A stretch of DNA of 32,978 nucleotides from a virus. The DNA is taken from positions 1 through 32,978 of IMG/VR virus record IMGVR_UViG_3300031772_000163; one strand, 5' to 3'. The position numbers and the translations under genes were made by a program. The first letter of the stretch is position 1. Every line of letters begins with the position of its first letter. The notes below the pieces were generated by a model, which was given only the letters and a program-made list of their open reading frames with translations, searched no databases and was not told the DNA's origin. Shown in pieces: positions 1 to 8,569 of this stretch.

Positions 1-358
1 AGTGGTGGCTCCTTTAGTAATTGTCACGCATTAACATCATTCAATCTTCCAGATACAGTAACCTCAATGGGGCCGTCTGCATTTTCCGAGTGTTATAATC
101 TGTATTCCATTATAATCCCAAGCGGAGTAACGACTATCCAAGATACGTTATTCTACAACTGTACCCAGTTGATGTCAATAGTATTCAAAATGCTGACCGC
201 TCCAGGTGTGGGCGGGGCAAATTGGAAGACCGGAACTCCGCTTGCGATAAGGGGTCATGCATATAGTAATTCTAACTTCCCAACACCGGGAAATACATGG
301 AATACTTTGATAATGGGGAGTAATATAGATGGGAGCAGAGTTATCCTATCTGATAGCA
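1..358. repeat. Terminal overlap, left copy (pairs with 32621-32978)
   Basis: Aligns without gaps to the right end at offset 32620. By hand count about 47 differences lie in bases 1-192, and only one (base 245) between 193 and 358. Confidence 0.8.
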
Positions 359-1977
359 TTTTTGTTAAACTAATTACCAAGACCATACTGTCAGACACCA
401 GAATCAAGAAATCCGACATTACAAAGACAATACTATCTAATTCTAAATTCAAACACGTCATTACTAAAACAATACTATCCGACGTCCGATATAAACATAC
501 GATTACTAAGACCGTAATATCTAACAGTAGATACTTCAAACCGGATAATACTAAGACCATTTTATCAAATGCTGTATTAACAAAGACCAGAACAAAGACT
601 ATATTATCAGATTCGAGATATAAATTACTTAATACAAAGACCATATTATCCAATTCAATATTTAAGAAATTAGATAATTGGCTAAGTCAACTATCAAATG
701 CAAGAATAAAGAAAAATATAACCCTGACCATATTATCCGACGCCCATTTCAACCCAACTCCCAAGTCAATAACCATAGTATCTGATGCGCTGATTAAGAA
801 AAATAATATCATCAAGACAATACTGTCTGATTCGAGATTTAAGAAGATAGAGAATGCTAAGACAATACTATCAGACTCACTATTCAAAAAATCTGGAATA
901 ACTAATACCATTCTTTCTGCAGCCAGATTTATAAAGATGGGGAATATAAAAACTAAACTATCCGATGCCAAGTTCATTAGATACGGTCAGCTTACCAAGT
1001 CTTCCGATAGCGAATATGTCCGTAGAATACTTTGCCCTTCAGACTCAAGGTTCTATAAATTAGGTAGTGAAATATATAAAGTATCGGATGCGTTGCTGAT
1101 AGATTTCAGCACATGGCATGCTACCATGAACGGAACAATTGTTAACGATGGTGGTATGGACTGTGATGAACGTGGCTTTGATTGGGGAGTAACGTCTGGA
1201 GTATATACCAGCGATTGGACCGAATTAGGAGCATTCAACATAGGTACGTTCTCCCATACACTGACCACATTATTCCCCGGAACCATATTATATTATAGAG
1301 CCAAGGCCCATAACAGTTTCGGTTGGTCATACGGGGTCGAACAGATAATTATAATTCCAGTAACTAATAAACACTTTGAGGTTTCAGATGTTAGGTTCCT
1401 AAGACAAATACCGTTCGATAAGGCATCTGATGCTATATTCCTGAAAATAGGGGAAGTTACCCTCGACGGTGATGCTAAGTTCTATCAACCAGGAGTGACA
1501 ATAGATAAATCATCCGATGCAGTATTCTTCCAGTATAATAACGATATACTCAAACTATCGGATGTTAGAATATTAAAGCCCGATTTGACGTTAACAGTGT
1601 TAAGTGACAGTAGAATGTTATTGACCGGGATACAAGTAGATATATTATCGGACAGTCGGTTCAAACTTACCAGCAGTACGTTGATTAGATATTCGGATGC
1701 GACGTTCTGGCAACTTACTTATATGATATATAAGACATCCAATGCTAAGATAGAACTGACACCCAATACATTCACAATACTGGCAGATTCAAGATTTACC
1801 AGCATAGGAATTCAATTATATAAGACATCTAATGCGTTGTTCGAAGGAGTACATTCCTATATCAGACTGCACGGGACGATAACCGATACAAGACATCTAC
1901 ACGGTCTGTTAGAAGAAGATGACGATGACTTACATGGAGTATTAGTAGAGATACAACATAAACACGGAATAAAATAG
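1..1977 (+). CDS. Tail fibre, C-terminal part (LRR end, SDSRF-repeat shaft, Fn3-like insert, HG tip); 5' partial
   Basis: The frame is open from base 1, so this is the 3' part of a larger gene. The 5' part is almost certainly the gene at 30830-32978, because both ends overlap in frame. Order of parts: the end of a BspA/LRR_5 leucine-rich block (bases 1-320) closed by the cap RGHAYSNSNFPTPGNTW; about 18 shaft repeats from 349 to 1110 (SDSRFKK-type units spaced 14-15 residues); an Fn3-like domain at about 1108-1365 (CDERGFDWG, YYRAKAHNSFGW); about 11 more shaft repeats to 1850; and a tip with four HG motifs and an acidic run (LLEEDDDD). LRR_5 domains are common in viral and cell-surface adhesins, so a host-recognition role is inferred. 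The stop is TAG at 1975. Structural fibre is likely; the receptor is unknown. Confidence 0.8.
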   Translation, partial: SGGSFSNCHALTSFNLPDTVTSMGPSAFSECYNLYSIIIPSGVTTIQDTLFYNCTQLMSIVFKMLTAPGVGGANWKTGTPLAIRGHAYSNSNFPTPGNTWNTLIMGSNIDGSRVILSDSIFVKLITKTILSDTRIKKSDITKTILSNSKFKHVITKTILSDVRYKHTITKTVISNSRYFKPDNTKTILSNAVLTKTRTKTILSDSRYKLLNTKTILSNSIFKKLDNWLSQLSNARIKKNITLTILSDAHFNPTPKSITIVSDALIKKNNIIKTILSDSRFKKIENAKTILSDSLFKKSGITNTILSAARFIKMGNIKTKLSDAKFIRYGQLTKSSDSEYVRRILCPSDSRFYKLGSEIYKVSDALLIDFSTWHATMNGTIVNDGGMDCDERGFDWGVTSGVYTSDWTELGAFNIGTFSHTLTTLFPGTILYYRAKAHNSFGWSYGVEQIIIIPVTNKHFEVSDVRFLRQIPFDKASDAIFLKIGEVTLDGDAKFYQPGVTIDKSSDAVFFQYNNDILKLSDVRILKPDLTLTVLSDSRMLLTGIQVDILSDSRFKLTSSTLIRYSDATFWQLTYMIYKTSNAKIELTPNTFTILADSRFTSIGIQLYKTSNALFEGVHSYIRLHGTITDTRHLHGLLEEDDDDLHGVLVEIQHKHGIK

Positions 1978-1994
1978 TAATAGGAGGTTACAAC

Positions 1995-2366
1995 ATGGTA
2001 TTGACAGCACAGGATTTCGAGGCGATTGCGGGGGATAATGCCAATCTTGAGATTCACGTCCAAGAATACGATACAAATGGAGTATTACAGGACGTTACAC
2101 TCACGGGAAGCACTATCACTTGGGTACTTAAGACGGCAATTGATAGCACTACAGCATTGGTAACAAAGACCAGCGCGGTAATAACTGAGATTGAGATACT
2201 GAATCAGGTATCGAACAAAGGGAAGTTCGTAGTATACTTGCTCCCAGCAGACACAGTTAATCTATCCGCCAGTAAGTATTATCACGGAGCATTGGTATAT
2301 GACGTGGCTTTAGACAGACACACGGTAACGACTGGGTATGTTACATTATATCCGAAGGTAGTATAA
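1995..2366 (+). CDS. Ig-like baseplate/fibre-associated protein (BppU N-terminal-like)
   Basis: The 123-residue product is beta-rich and follows the pattern of the small Ig-like domain found at the N-terminus of phage upper baseplate proteins: TLTGSTITWVLKT, then a segment ending GKFVVYLLPADT, then YYHGALVYDV and a closing TGYVTLYPKVV. It probably joins fibre to baseplate or trims the fibre complex; that role is inferred from the fold pattern and from its place directly after the fibre gene. An SD (TAGGAGGT at 1980-1987) precedes the ATG. Its TAA overlaps the ATG of the terminase small subunit (TAATG), so translation is probably coupled. Confidence 0.55.
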   Translation: MVLTAQDFEAIAGDNANLEIHVQEYDTNGVLQDVTLTGSTITWVLKTAIDSTTALVTKTSAVITEIEILNQVSNKGKFVVYLLPADTVNLSASKYYHGALVYDVALDRHTVTTGYVTLYPKVV

Positions 2367-2947
2367 TGACGACACCAAACGAATCAATTGAACATGGCAC
2401 ATATATATACTCTGAGGACATTAATACAACGGGAGCGCGACCAACGCGTCGCCCCGTCCTCATGAGGCAGTATTTGTCCAACATGGGTAGAAAAAGTAAG
2501 CTAACCCCAGAACTGCAAAGTAGGTTAGTTCAATCTATATCTGAGGGTAACACTATAGAGAATTCTTGTAACAGATGTAATATTCACCCAGATACTTTCT
2601 ATTCTTGGATGCAACGTGCTAATGATGACCCAGCAAATGTTTATACTGCCTTTTCCACAGCAATCAAAAGTGCCCGCGCTGAAGCGGAAGCATACCATGT
2701 AGCCAATATCAAGAAAGCGGGAGACAAGATTTGGACGGCAAGCGCATGGTATCTTGAGCGAAGTAATCCAGACAAGTGGGCGTTGCGAAAGCCCGCAGAA
2801 CCTACCGCTCCCGCGCACCCGATAGTTGAGAATGAAGGGGCAAGTGCGTCCAATGATGCGTTCAGGACGTTCATGAAACAACTGATATCCAACCATCCAG
2901 AACTCAAGGATGAAATGATTGAGTTGCTCAAGGCGGTATCAAGATGA
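2366..2947 (+). CDS. terS: Terminase small subunit (DNA-binding)
   Basis: The 193-residue protein carries an N-terminal helix-turn-helix region, about residues 38-80 (GRKSKLTPELQSRL, then SCNRCNIHPDTFYSWM). It then has KSARAEAEAYHVANIKKAG and WYLERSNPDKWALR, a pattern typical of phage small terminases that recognise the packaging site. A low-complexity Pro/Ala linker and a C-terminal helix (HPELKDEMIELLKAV), likely for oligomer or TerL contact, follow. It overlaps the terL start by four bases (ATGA), the usual terS-terL order. An internal Met near residue 40 (MGRKSKL) could be an alternative start, but the TAATG overlap favours 2366. Confidence 0.8.
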   Translation: MTTPNESIEHGTYIYSEDINTTGARPTRRPVLMRQYLSNMGRKSKLTPELQSRLVQSISEGNTIENSCNRCNIHPDTFYSWMQRANDDPANVYTAFSTAIKSARAEAEAYHVANIKKAGDKIWTASAWYLERSNPDKWALRKPAEPTAPAHPIVENEGASASNDAFRTFMKQLISNHPELKDEMIELLKAVSR

Positions 2948-4248
2948 TTGCGAAAACTGAGATAGAGGACGTTCTCCCAATCATATCGGACTTCGAACCT
3001 AATGGACATATATATACATTGAACCCTTCTCTATGGGCTAAAGAACAGTTGAACATTACCCTCGACAAGTGGCAAGAAGACGTATTGAACAGCAATCACA
3101 AGCGAAAGGTCCTGAATTGCAGCAGACAATCGGGAAAGTCCACAGTAGCAGCGATTAAGGCCCTTCATAGGGCAATACATTATAACAAGTCATTGATTTT
3201 ACTTATTTCACCGTCGTTGAGACAATCTTCAGAATTATTCAGGAAGGTAGCAGAACTATATAACACTTTACCGGGACGGCAGAAGTTAGCCGAAGATAAT
3301 AGGCTGTCGATGATGTTGCGTAGTGGGTCGCGCATTGTCTCACTGCCGTCCTCCGAATCAACCATTAGAGGATATAGCAACGTCGATTTGATAATAGAGG
3401 ACGAATCGGCGGCAGTTCCAGACGATTTGATATCTGCTTGCACACCCATGTTAGCAGTAAGCAATGGAGAATACATCCAACTTAGCACACCCAGGGGAAA
3501 GAAAGGACACTTCTGGGACGCATGGCAGTCTACGGATTGGGAGCGAACCACCATCACCGCTGACCAAGTGCCGCGCATATCCAAGGAATTCTTAGAGTTG
3601 GAGCGTCGAAATCGTGGGAGCAGGATATATTCTCAGGAATATATGTGCCAGTTCTTGGACGTTGCGGGCGCGGGCATGTTCAGGCGCGAATGGTTCCCCA
3701 TAGTGGATTCATATCCAAAGGAAGCACGGATAATCAGACGTTGGGATAAGGCTGCTACGGCAGAAGGAGGAGACTACACCGCCGGGTTGAAACTTGCAGA
3801 GCATAAAGGTATATATTATATAGTAGATGTGCGTCATATACATAATACTCCCGGTCAGAATGAATCTTTAATACGGCAGACCGCGCAGGTGGATGGGATT
3901 CTCACTAAAGTGAGGATGGAGGAAGAAGGGGGCAGTTCTGGGAAGGATACTACTGACCACTATGCGCGTGAGGTTCTCAAAGGGTTTGATTTCAAGGGAG
4001 TAAGAAGCACTGGGAGTAAGATAATTAGAGCCGAACCAGTATCCGCTGCTGCTGAAGCAGGGAACATCAAGATAGTTAGAGGTAATTGGGATGTCAACGG
4101 ACTACTGGACGAACTGACTTCATTTCCAGAAGGAGAATTTGATGACCAGGTTGACGCTCTAAGCGGGGCATACTCCGATTTCAATACCGCACTTAATTCT
4201 AATAGATTCATAGGATACGTTGGACACGGAAATGGAGGCAATCCCTGA
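2944..4248 (+). CDS. terL: Terminase large subunit (ATPase-nuclease)
   Basis: This is the packaging motor, translocating DNA into the prohead and cutting it. Walker A is SRQSGKST at residues 60-67, Walker B with catalytic Glu is LIIEDE at about 149-154, and the coupling motif is LSTPRGK at about 180-186. The C-terminal RNase H-like nuclease shows RRWDKAAT (Asp268), the segment around GKDTTDHYAREVLKG and the terminal acidic pair FDDQVDALSGAY (about 399-410). The length (434) is normal for the family. The start overlaps terS, and the stop TGA at 4246-4248 overlaps the portal ATG. No truncation or frameshift is seen. This is the best marker in the window for phylogenetic placement of the virus. 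Confidence 0.95.
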   Translation: MIAKTEIEDVLPIISDFEPNGHIYTLNPSLWAKEQLNITLDKWQEDVLNSNHKRKVLNCSRQSGKSTVAAIKALHRAIHYNKSLILLISPSLRQSSELFRKVAELYNTLPGRQKLAEDNRLSMMLRSGSRIVSLPSSESTIRGYSNVDLIIEDESAAVPDDLISACTPMLAVSNGEYIQLSTPRGKKGHFWDAWQSTDWERTTITADQVPRISKEFLELERRNRGSRIYSQEYMCQFLDVAGAGMFRREWFPIVDSYPKEARIIRRWDKAATAEGGDYTAGLKLAEHKGIYYIVDVRHIHNTPGQNESLIRQTAQVDGILTKVRMEEEGGSSGKDTTDHYAREVLKGFDFKGVRSTGSKIIRAEPVSAAAEAGNIKIVRGNWDVNGLLDELTSFPEGEFDDQVDALSGAYSDFNTALNSNRFIGYVGHGNGGNP

Positions 4249-5462
4249 TGAGCATCTGGACTAAAATATTCGGAGTGACGGACCCCAAGGCTGAACCTCT
4301 AACATATCCGTCGAAAGCATTCGGAACGAACAAGTCATTCTTCACCACGGAAGAAAAGGACCTGGCTAAGTTCAGGCGTGTCTATGAACAAGGAGGATTG
4401 GTGGGCGAAGCCATCGATACCTATCCACTATTCACACTTACCAATGGGTATAGATTAGAAAGCGACAATGAAACATCGGAAGAAATGGTGCAGGACTTCT
4501 ACGATAAGATAGATATTGAGACCTGTATCAGCCAACTTATAGTCGATTCGTTGGTCATCGGGAAGGGATATGCGGAGATAGTCTATAACCGCGCCGGAAA
4601 CGCTATAGTGGGGCTTCTACCGCGTCCGGCGGAGACATTCACTGAGAACCTTGATGAAAAGGGCAACGTTCTGTCTTACACTCAAACAGTGACCAGGAAT
4701 TCAACAGTAATCAAAGTGGATTTGAAACCGGAACAGATATTCGTTCTGGACCTTCATATGCCGTTGATTAGACGTGCCATGAAGGATATATTGATTGATG
4801 CGGCAGTAGCAGATGGGACCGCAACAGCTATTCAAAGACATGGATATCCAAGATATCACGTTAAGATTGGCCAGCCCGGTGAAGACGTTCCACTACAGAC
4901 ATTAATGGATAACGGCAGACAATTCGAACAGATAAAGCCAAATCACGAATGGGTGACCACTAAGGACGTTGAAGTATTGAATATCGACCAGTCCGGTGTC
5001 ACCAATACCGCCGCATATAGCGATTGGTCGATACAGCGTGTGTGCACGGCATTGGGGGTTCCCGAAGAAATGTTGGGATTGGGCCGTGGTAGCACGGAAG
5101 CAACCAGCAAGGTAAGGATTAAATGCTTCAATGATAAGATTGGGACCATACAGAAGATGGTGGCAAGACAGTTGGATGTTCAACTGGTAGATAAGTTGAC
5201 GGGTAATCCCGGTAGCGTTTGGACCGAATTCAATGACGTATCGCCAGCGGATGAAAATCTAAAGGCAGATTATGCAGTCAAATTGCTGACCGCTAACCCA
5301 ATGGACCCCTATGCGATTGTTACCCCGGAGTGGGTAAGGGACTATCTTGGGATAGAGATTAGTCCAGAACAATTGATGGATATGAATGACGAATTGAACT
5401 TGAAAGAAGAACCAGTTCCGGAGGTGATTGTCGATGAAAAGAATGTCCCTCCGGCTCCGTAA
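4248..5462 (+). CDS. Portal protein
   Basis: The 404-residue protein directly follows terL, as is usual for portals. It has the typical N-terminus (FRRVYEQGGLVGEAIDTYP), the core DSLVIGKGYAEIVYN and PAETF, and the C-terminal clip/stem pattern SDWSIQRVCTALGVPEEMLGLG followed by an Arg/Lys-rich helix and WVRDYLGIE. Portals form a dodecameric ring at the capsid vertex through which DNA enters and to which the neck binds. The Pro/Glu-rich tail (KEEPVPEVIV) overlaps the start and SD of the next gene. Family assignment is by pattern and synteny; no exact Pfam portal class can be given. Confidence 0.85.
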   Translation: MSIWTKIFGVTDPKAEPLTYPSKAFGTNKSFFTTEEKDLAKFRRVYEQGGLVGEAIDTYPLFTLTNGYRLESDNETSEEMVQDFYDKIDIETCISQLIVDSLVIGKGYAEIVYNRAGNAIVGLLPRPAETFTENLDEKGNVLSYTQTVTRNSTVIKVDLKPEQIFVLDLHMPLIRRAMKDILIDAAVADGTATAIQRHGYPRYHVKIGQPGEDVPLQTLMDNGRQFEQIKPNHEWVTTKDVEVLNIDQSGVTNTAAYSDWSIQRVCTALGVPEEMLGLGRGSTEATSKVRIKCFNDKIGTIQKMVARQLDVQLVDKLTGNPGSVWTEFNDVSPADENLKADYAVKLLTANPMDPYAIVTPEWVRDYLGIEISPEQLMDMNDELNLKEEPVPEVIVDEKNVPPAP

Positions 5463-6162
5463 AGACCCGTCGCAGACCGCCTCATTAAGAATCAGATACG
5501 CTAAGGACTTAGTATATCTGTTGAAGAACTTCAATAAGAACGTCCCGAACATACTGAACCGTAGGGCACTTGCGGCAGAACCGATAACTAATATAGCCCC
5601 AAGCATAGTATATACCATCAATGGCGTTATAATGAATCAAGTGAACGAACCCGCCCGTCAGATAACAGCGAAATATTCCAAGGAAGCGTATCTTAGAGGA
5701 CAACTATTTGCGGATACGGTATTGAAGACGGACGCAAAGATGAACTATCTGGGCAACCAGAAGGCCATAGAGATATTACAAATCAGACAGCAAGCAGCGT
5801 TCGTAGGCATCACCGACGATATGTCGAAGAAAATAGTTAACACCATCACCGACGGATTGCTAAAGGGAGTTAATCCTAACATTATCGCTAAGGATATCAC
5901 CGCGTCGGTAGACATATCAATTGCCCGCGCGAAGACAATTGCCCGCACGGAGACCATGTATGCTTACAATCAAGCGGCTATAGACCGTTTCAAATCACAG
6001 AATATTGATGAAGTCCAATGGCTGGCAGCCATGAAAGATACCACTTGCGAAGAATGTGCAGACCTTGATGGACAGATATTCCCAATGGGAAGTCAACCAG
6101 AATGTCCGTTACATCCGAATTGTTTATGTGTGATACAACCAGTGATACCGGAGGGTGTGTAA
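5434..6162 (+). CDS. MuF/SPP1 gp7-like head morphogenesis protein
   Basis: The C-terminal signature is diagnostic: ARTETMYAYNQAAIDRFK, then MKDTTCEECADLDGQ, then PECPLHPNCLCVIQPV, the conserved Cys/His pattern of the Mu F-like domain. These minor capsid proteins sit inside or at the portal vertex and act early in head assembly. The start chosen is ATG 5434, because GGAGGTGAT (5420-5428) lies five bases before it; a TTG six bases upstream would fall inside the SD. The product is 242 residues. It overlaps the portal 3' end by 29 bases. Confidence 0.85.
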   Translation: MKRMSLRLRKDPSQTASLRIRYAKDLVYLLKNFNKNVPNILNRRALAAEPITNIAPSIVYTINGVIMNQVNEPARQITAKYSKEAYLRGQLFADTVLKTDAKMNYLGNQKAIEILQIRQQAAFVGITDDMSKKIVNTITDGLLKGVNPNIIAKDITASVDISIARAKTIARTETMYAYNQAAIDRFKSQNIDEVQWLAAMKDTTCEECADLDGQIFPMGSQPECPLHPNCLCVIQPVIPEGV

Positions 6163-6163
6163 T

Positions 6164-6508
6164 ATGAACATCGATGAAACTACGATTATAACTATATTGA
6201 CAGTGCTTGCTCCCGTGATTGGGATGATAGTCGCTTGGATGAAGAAGAAGTTAGGCGATACTCAAGGGGACATGGCATTCGTCACTCTACAGGGATGGGT
6301 GTCTGAAGCGAAGAATCTATCCATAAGTTTCCCAGAACTCAAGCCATATGTAGAGGAATTGGCGCGGACGGTCGAACATGCTCAATCATTATGGGCAGAC
6401 CCATCAAATAACAGTGCTGAATTGGCTCAGGTATACGCTCACGCAAGCGTGTTGATATCTAAGATTTACGACATAGTGAGAAAGTATGCACCAGGCGGAG
6501 GTAAATAG
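6164..6508 (+). CDS. Small membrane-anchored protein in head module
   Basis: The 114-residue protein has one strong hydrophobic segment near the N-terminus (IITILTVLAPVIGMIVAWM) followed by a Lys cluster (KKK) and a mostly helical soluble domain with a WVSEAKNL-type amphipathic helix. The start at 6164 is set by GGAGGG at 6150-6155; a GTG nine bases upstream is less likely. Its place between the MuF and protease genes is unusual for a holin, though the topology resembles small phage holins. A holin, superinfection-exclusion or injection-related membrane protein are all possible; function unknown. Confidence 0.65.
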   Translation: MNIDETTIITILTVLAPVIGMIVAWMKKKLGDTQGDMAFVTLQGWVSEAKNLSISFPELKPYVEELARTVEHAQSLWADPSNNSAELAQVYAHASVLISKIYDIVRKYAPGGGK

Positions 6509-6509
6509 A

Positions 6510-7580
6510 ATGCCGGATAAATCAATTGATGACAATAGCACATGTAAGGATAGTAAGGACCGCGAATCGTGCGCATCCGAAATAGCGCACTCTGCGGTAA
6601 AGAAGAAGGAAGGTGAAAAACCAAATGAAGAAACTATCGTTACTATGGATAAAGCTGAAACTATCAATGAAGAAAGTCTTCCATCGAAAGTGAATATCGT
6701 CAGACGAATGCTGAACCAGAACATGTCCGATTTGAATTTTGTTCAGCGTGATGACGGTTCACTGATAGTCCATAATGTAGTTCTTTTGGCTCCAGGGACT
6801 TGGACCGATTCGTTGGCAAGGACCCCGTGCCGTTATAAGAAAGAACTATTGGGAAAATGTGCGACTAATTGGGATGCTAATGGACTATGGACCAGGCATG
6901 CGGGAGGCAACTCACGCTCAGTTACCGACAAGATTGGACTGGCAAGAATGCCCAGACAAGACCCTGCGACCGGTAACATAGTGGGTGATTTATGGTATCA
7001 CTGCAAGACACAGAACAGTAGAGATACTGCCGAAATGGTGAAGGCCGGTATCATTGACGCTGTAAGCGTGGAGATGGATGTTCGTGAGACATTCAACCCA
7101 GCCGAACAGGTATATGATGCGGTTGACCTTACCTTTACGGGAGTTGCGCATGTGGACCAGGGTGCGTGTACGGTGTGTAAGGTACCCAAGCGTAATAATG
7201 AAAAATATGAACAGAACGATATAAACAAAACAGAGGTTACAATGAATGAAGAACCAGAGGTAAAGAAGGAGTTATCCGACTTGGATATTTTTAAGGCAGA
7301 TGTTGAGAAACAGAATGCCATCACAGCCGAGCAACTCAAAACCCTCTCTGCAGAACTTGAATCGACCAAACAAGAATTAGAGAAGTCGAAACAGATGATT
7401 GCTGAGAAGGACGTAAAGAACAACGAATTGAACGCAAAGGTGGTTGCCCTTGAGAACCTGCCGGACCCGAAAACATTAGCACCCGAAGTCACAGCGACAG
7501 TAATCAAGACCGACATGGAAGTTCCCAAATATCCGGGAAAACTCCCACGAATTGACCACGATAGCGTTATATGTGAGTGA
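6510..7580 (+). CDS. Prohead protease fused to scaffold domain (putative)
   Basis: The 356-residue protein has three parts: a low-complexity charged N-terminus (about 1-55); a protease-like domain (about 60-225) with LWTRHAGGNSRSVTDKIG, then NIVGDLWYHCKT, then AGIIDAVSVEMDV and FTGVAHVDQGACTVCKV; and a coiled coil (about 255-315, EQLKTLSAELESTKQELEKS). The central pattern resembles DUF2213-like or other phage maturation proteases, which cleave scaffold and capsid N-termini. Position between MuF and capsid genes fits. ATG 6510 has GGCGGAGGT at 6494-6502. Catalytic residues are proposed only loosely (a His in TRHAGG, a Ser in AVSVEM). An internal in-frame start is listed separately. Confidence 0.65.
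   Translation: MPDKSIDDNSTCKDSKDRESCASEIAHSAVKKKEGEKPNEETIVTMDKAETINEESLPSKVNIVRRMLNQNMSDLNFVQRDDGSLIVHNVVLLAPGTWTDSLARTPCRYKKELLGKCATNWDANGLWTRHAGGNSRSVTDKIGLARMPRQDPATGNIVGDLWYHCKTQNSRDTAEMVKAGIIDAVSVEMDVRETFNPAEQVYDAVDLTFTGVAHVDQGACTVCKVPKRNNEKYEQNDINKTEVTMNEEPEVKKELSDLDIFKADVEKQNAITAEQLKTLSAELESTKQELEKSKQMIAEKDVKNNELNAKVVALENLPDPKTLAPEVTATVIKTDMEVPKYPGKLPRIDHDSVICE
7242..7580 (+). CDS. Putative nested scaffolding protein (internal start)
   Basis: ATG 7242 is in frame with the protease-scaffold gene (residue 245) and is preceded by AGAGGTTAC, a reasonable SD. Translation from here would give a 112-residue acidic coiled-coil protein (MNEEPEVKKELSDLDIF and onward), exactly the scaffold part. 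Lambda makes Nu3 this way from inside gene C. It is an inference from the SD, the domain boundary and the Asn/Lys-rich linker just before it; no expression evidence exists here. Confidence 0.4.
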   Translation: MNEEPEVKKELSDLDIFKADVEKQNAITAEQLKTLSAELESTKQELEKSKQMIAEKDVKNNELNAKVVALENLPDPKTLAPEVTATVIKTDMEVPKYPGKLPRIDHDSVICE

Positions 7581-7591
7581 GGTGACTAAAA

Positions 7592-8062
7592 ATGGCAGAT
7601 ATAGCGGCATTTCCTACGATTAGGAACGTGGTATATTCAGGAAAGAACTTTCACAAGTTCATTGCGACGACAGCGGTAAAGGCCGGACAAGTAGTGGCCT
7701 TCGCCAATCCAGCCGTATCCGGAGCGGTAATTCCCGCAGTTAAAGCAACTTCATTGCAGCCAATCGGAGTGGCAATAAACAATGCGGATGCTGGAAAGAA
7801 AGTGGCGGTCGCATGTAACGGGTGTTGGGTATATGTAGCCAACGCTGAAAGCGACGTCGATATCGACGCCGGTCATGTCCTGGAGGATAATGATAATGCA
7901 ACCGCACCAGGGAGTGTATCCATGGCTGCGGAGACTAACGGTGGAGGGGCTGTTGCCCTGGTGAAATACACCGTCGGCGTATCAATAGATGATATCGCTC
8001 GAAGTTCTACCGGGAGAATGCTGGTGAAGTGCGGGGTAATGCTTGCACCTAATACAGCGTAA
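7592..8062 (+). CDS. Capsid cement/decoration protein, paralog 1 (DUF2190-like)
   Basis: The 156-residue beta-rich protein has the hallmark of DUF2190-like head proteins: AFPTIRNVVYSGKN, then VKAGQVVAFANPA and QPIGVAINNADAGK, then DIDAGHVLEDN. Such proteins bind the outside of HK97-type capsids or form head spikes. It is the first of three tandem paralogs before the major capsid gene. The SD is GAGGTGAC. The C-terminus ends GRMLVKCGVMLAPNTA, matching the other two copies. Confidence 0.7.
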   Translation: MADIAAFPTIRNVVYSGKNFHKFIATTAVKAGQVVAFANPAVSGAVIPAVKATSLQPIGVAINNADAGKKVAVACNGCWVYVANAESDVDIDAGHVLEDNDNATAPGSVSMAAETNGGGAVALVKYTVGVSIDDIARSSTGRMLVKCGVMLAPNTA

Positions 8063-8079
8063 ATAAGGAGGACAAAAAC

Positions 8080-8556
8080 ATGGCAGACATATTAGTATTT
8101 CCGACAATAAGAAATGTCCTCTGTGAAGGGGATAATCTGGTGAAATTCACGGCTACTGCCGCTATAAAAGCGGGACAGGTCGTGGCATTCGCTGCGGCTG
8201 GTAACAGTATGGCGGTTCTACCCGCCGTTAAAGGTGTTACAGGTCAACCTATAGGAGTGGCAATCGAGGATATTGCCATCACCAAGGAAGGGCCAATCGC
8301 AATGGATGGATGTATCGTGAACGTGGTCAATGCTGACGATGCTGCGGATATCGCTGCAGGTGTCATCATAGAAGACAATGCTAACGCAATCGGTGGAACG
8401 GTCTCCGCTATGGCAATGGTAGAGGCTGGAGTTGTTAGCGTAGTTAAGCACCAAGTCGGGATTATGTTGGACGCCAACGTTGCTGCCACAGTAGGTGGGG
8501 GCATATCAAGAATGTTGATAAGTTGTGGTCTGGCTACAGTTCCGATGAATGCGTAA
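8080..8556 (+). CDS. Capsid cement/decoration protein, paralog 2 (DUF2190-like)
   Basis: The 158-residue paralog shares VFPTIRNVLCEGDN, IKAGQVVAFAAAG and GQPIGVAIEDIA with its neighbours. It is the most divergent copy, with a Gly-rich insertion (ATVGGGISRMLIS) near the C-terminus where the others have SSTGRMLV or SGTGRMLI. A strong AAGGAGG lies just upstream (8064-8070). It probably occupies a different capsid site from paralogs 1 and 3, or forms heterotrimers with them; that is inference from divergence. Confidence 0.7.
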   Translation: MADILVFPTIRNVLCEGDNLVKFTATAAIKAGQVVAFAAAGNSMAVLPAVKGVTGQPIGVAIEDIAITKEGPIAMDGCIVNVVNADDAADIAAGVIIEDNANAIGGTVSAMAMVEAGVVSVVKHQVGIMLDANVAATVGGGISRMLISCGLATVPMNA

Positions 8557-8569
8557 GGAGGTAAAAAAC

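Noticed and set aside
255-977. Long open frames on the minus strand under the shaft repeats, also at 27123-27434 and 30422-30646
   Set aside because: They mirror the periodic coding repeat, which happens to lack stops in that frame; no SD or promoter, and the products are repeat artefacts.
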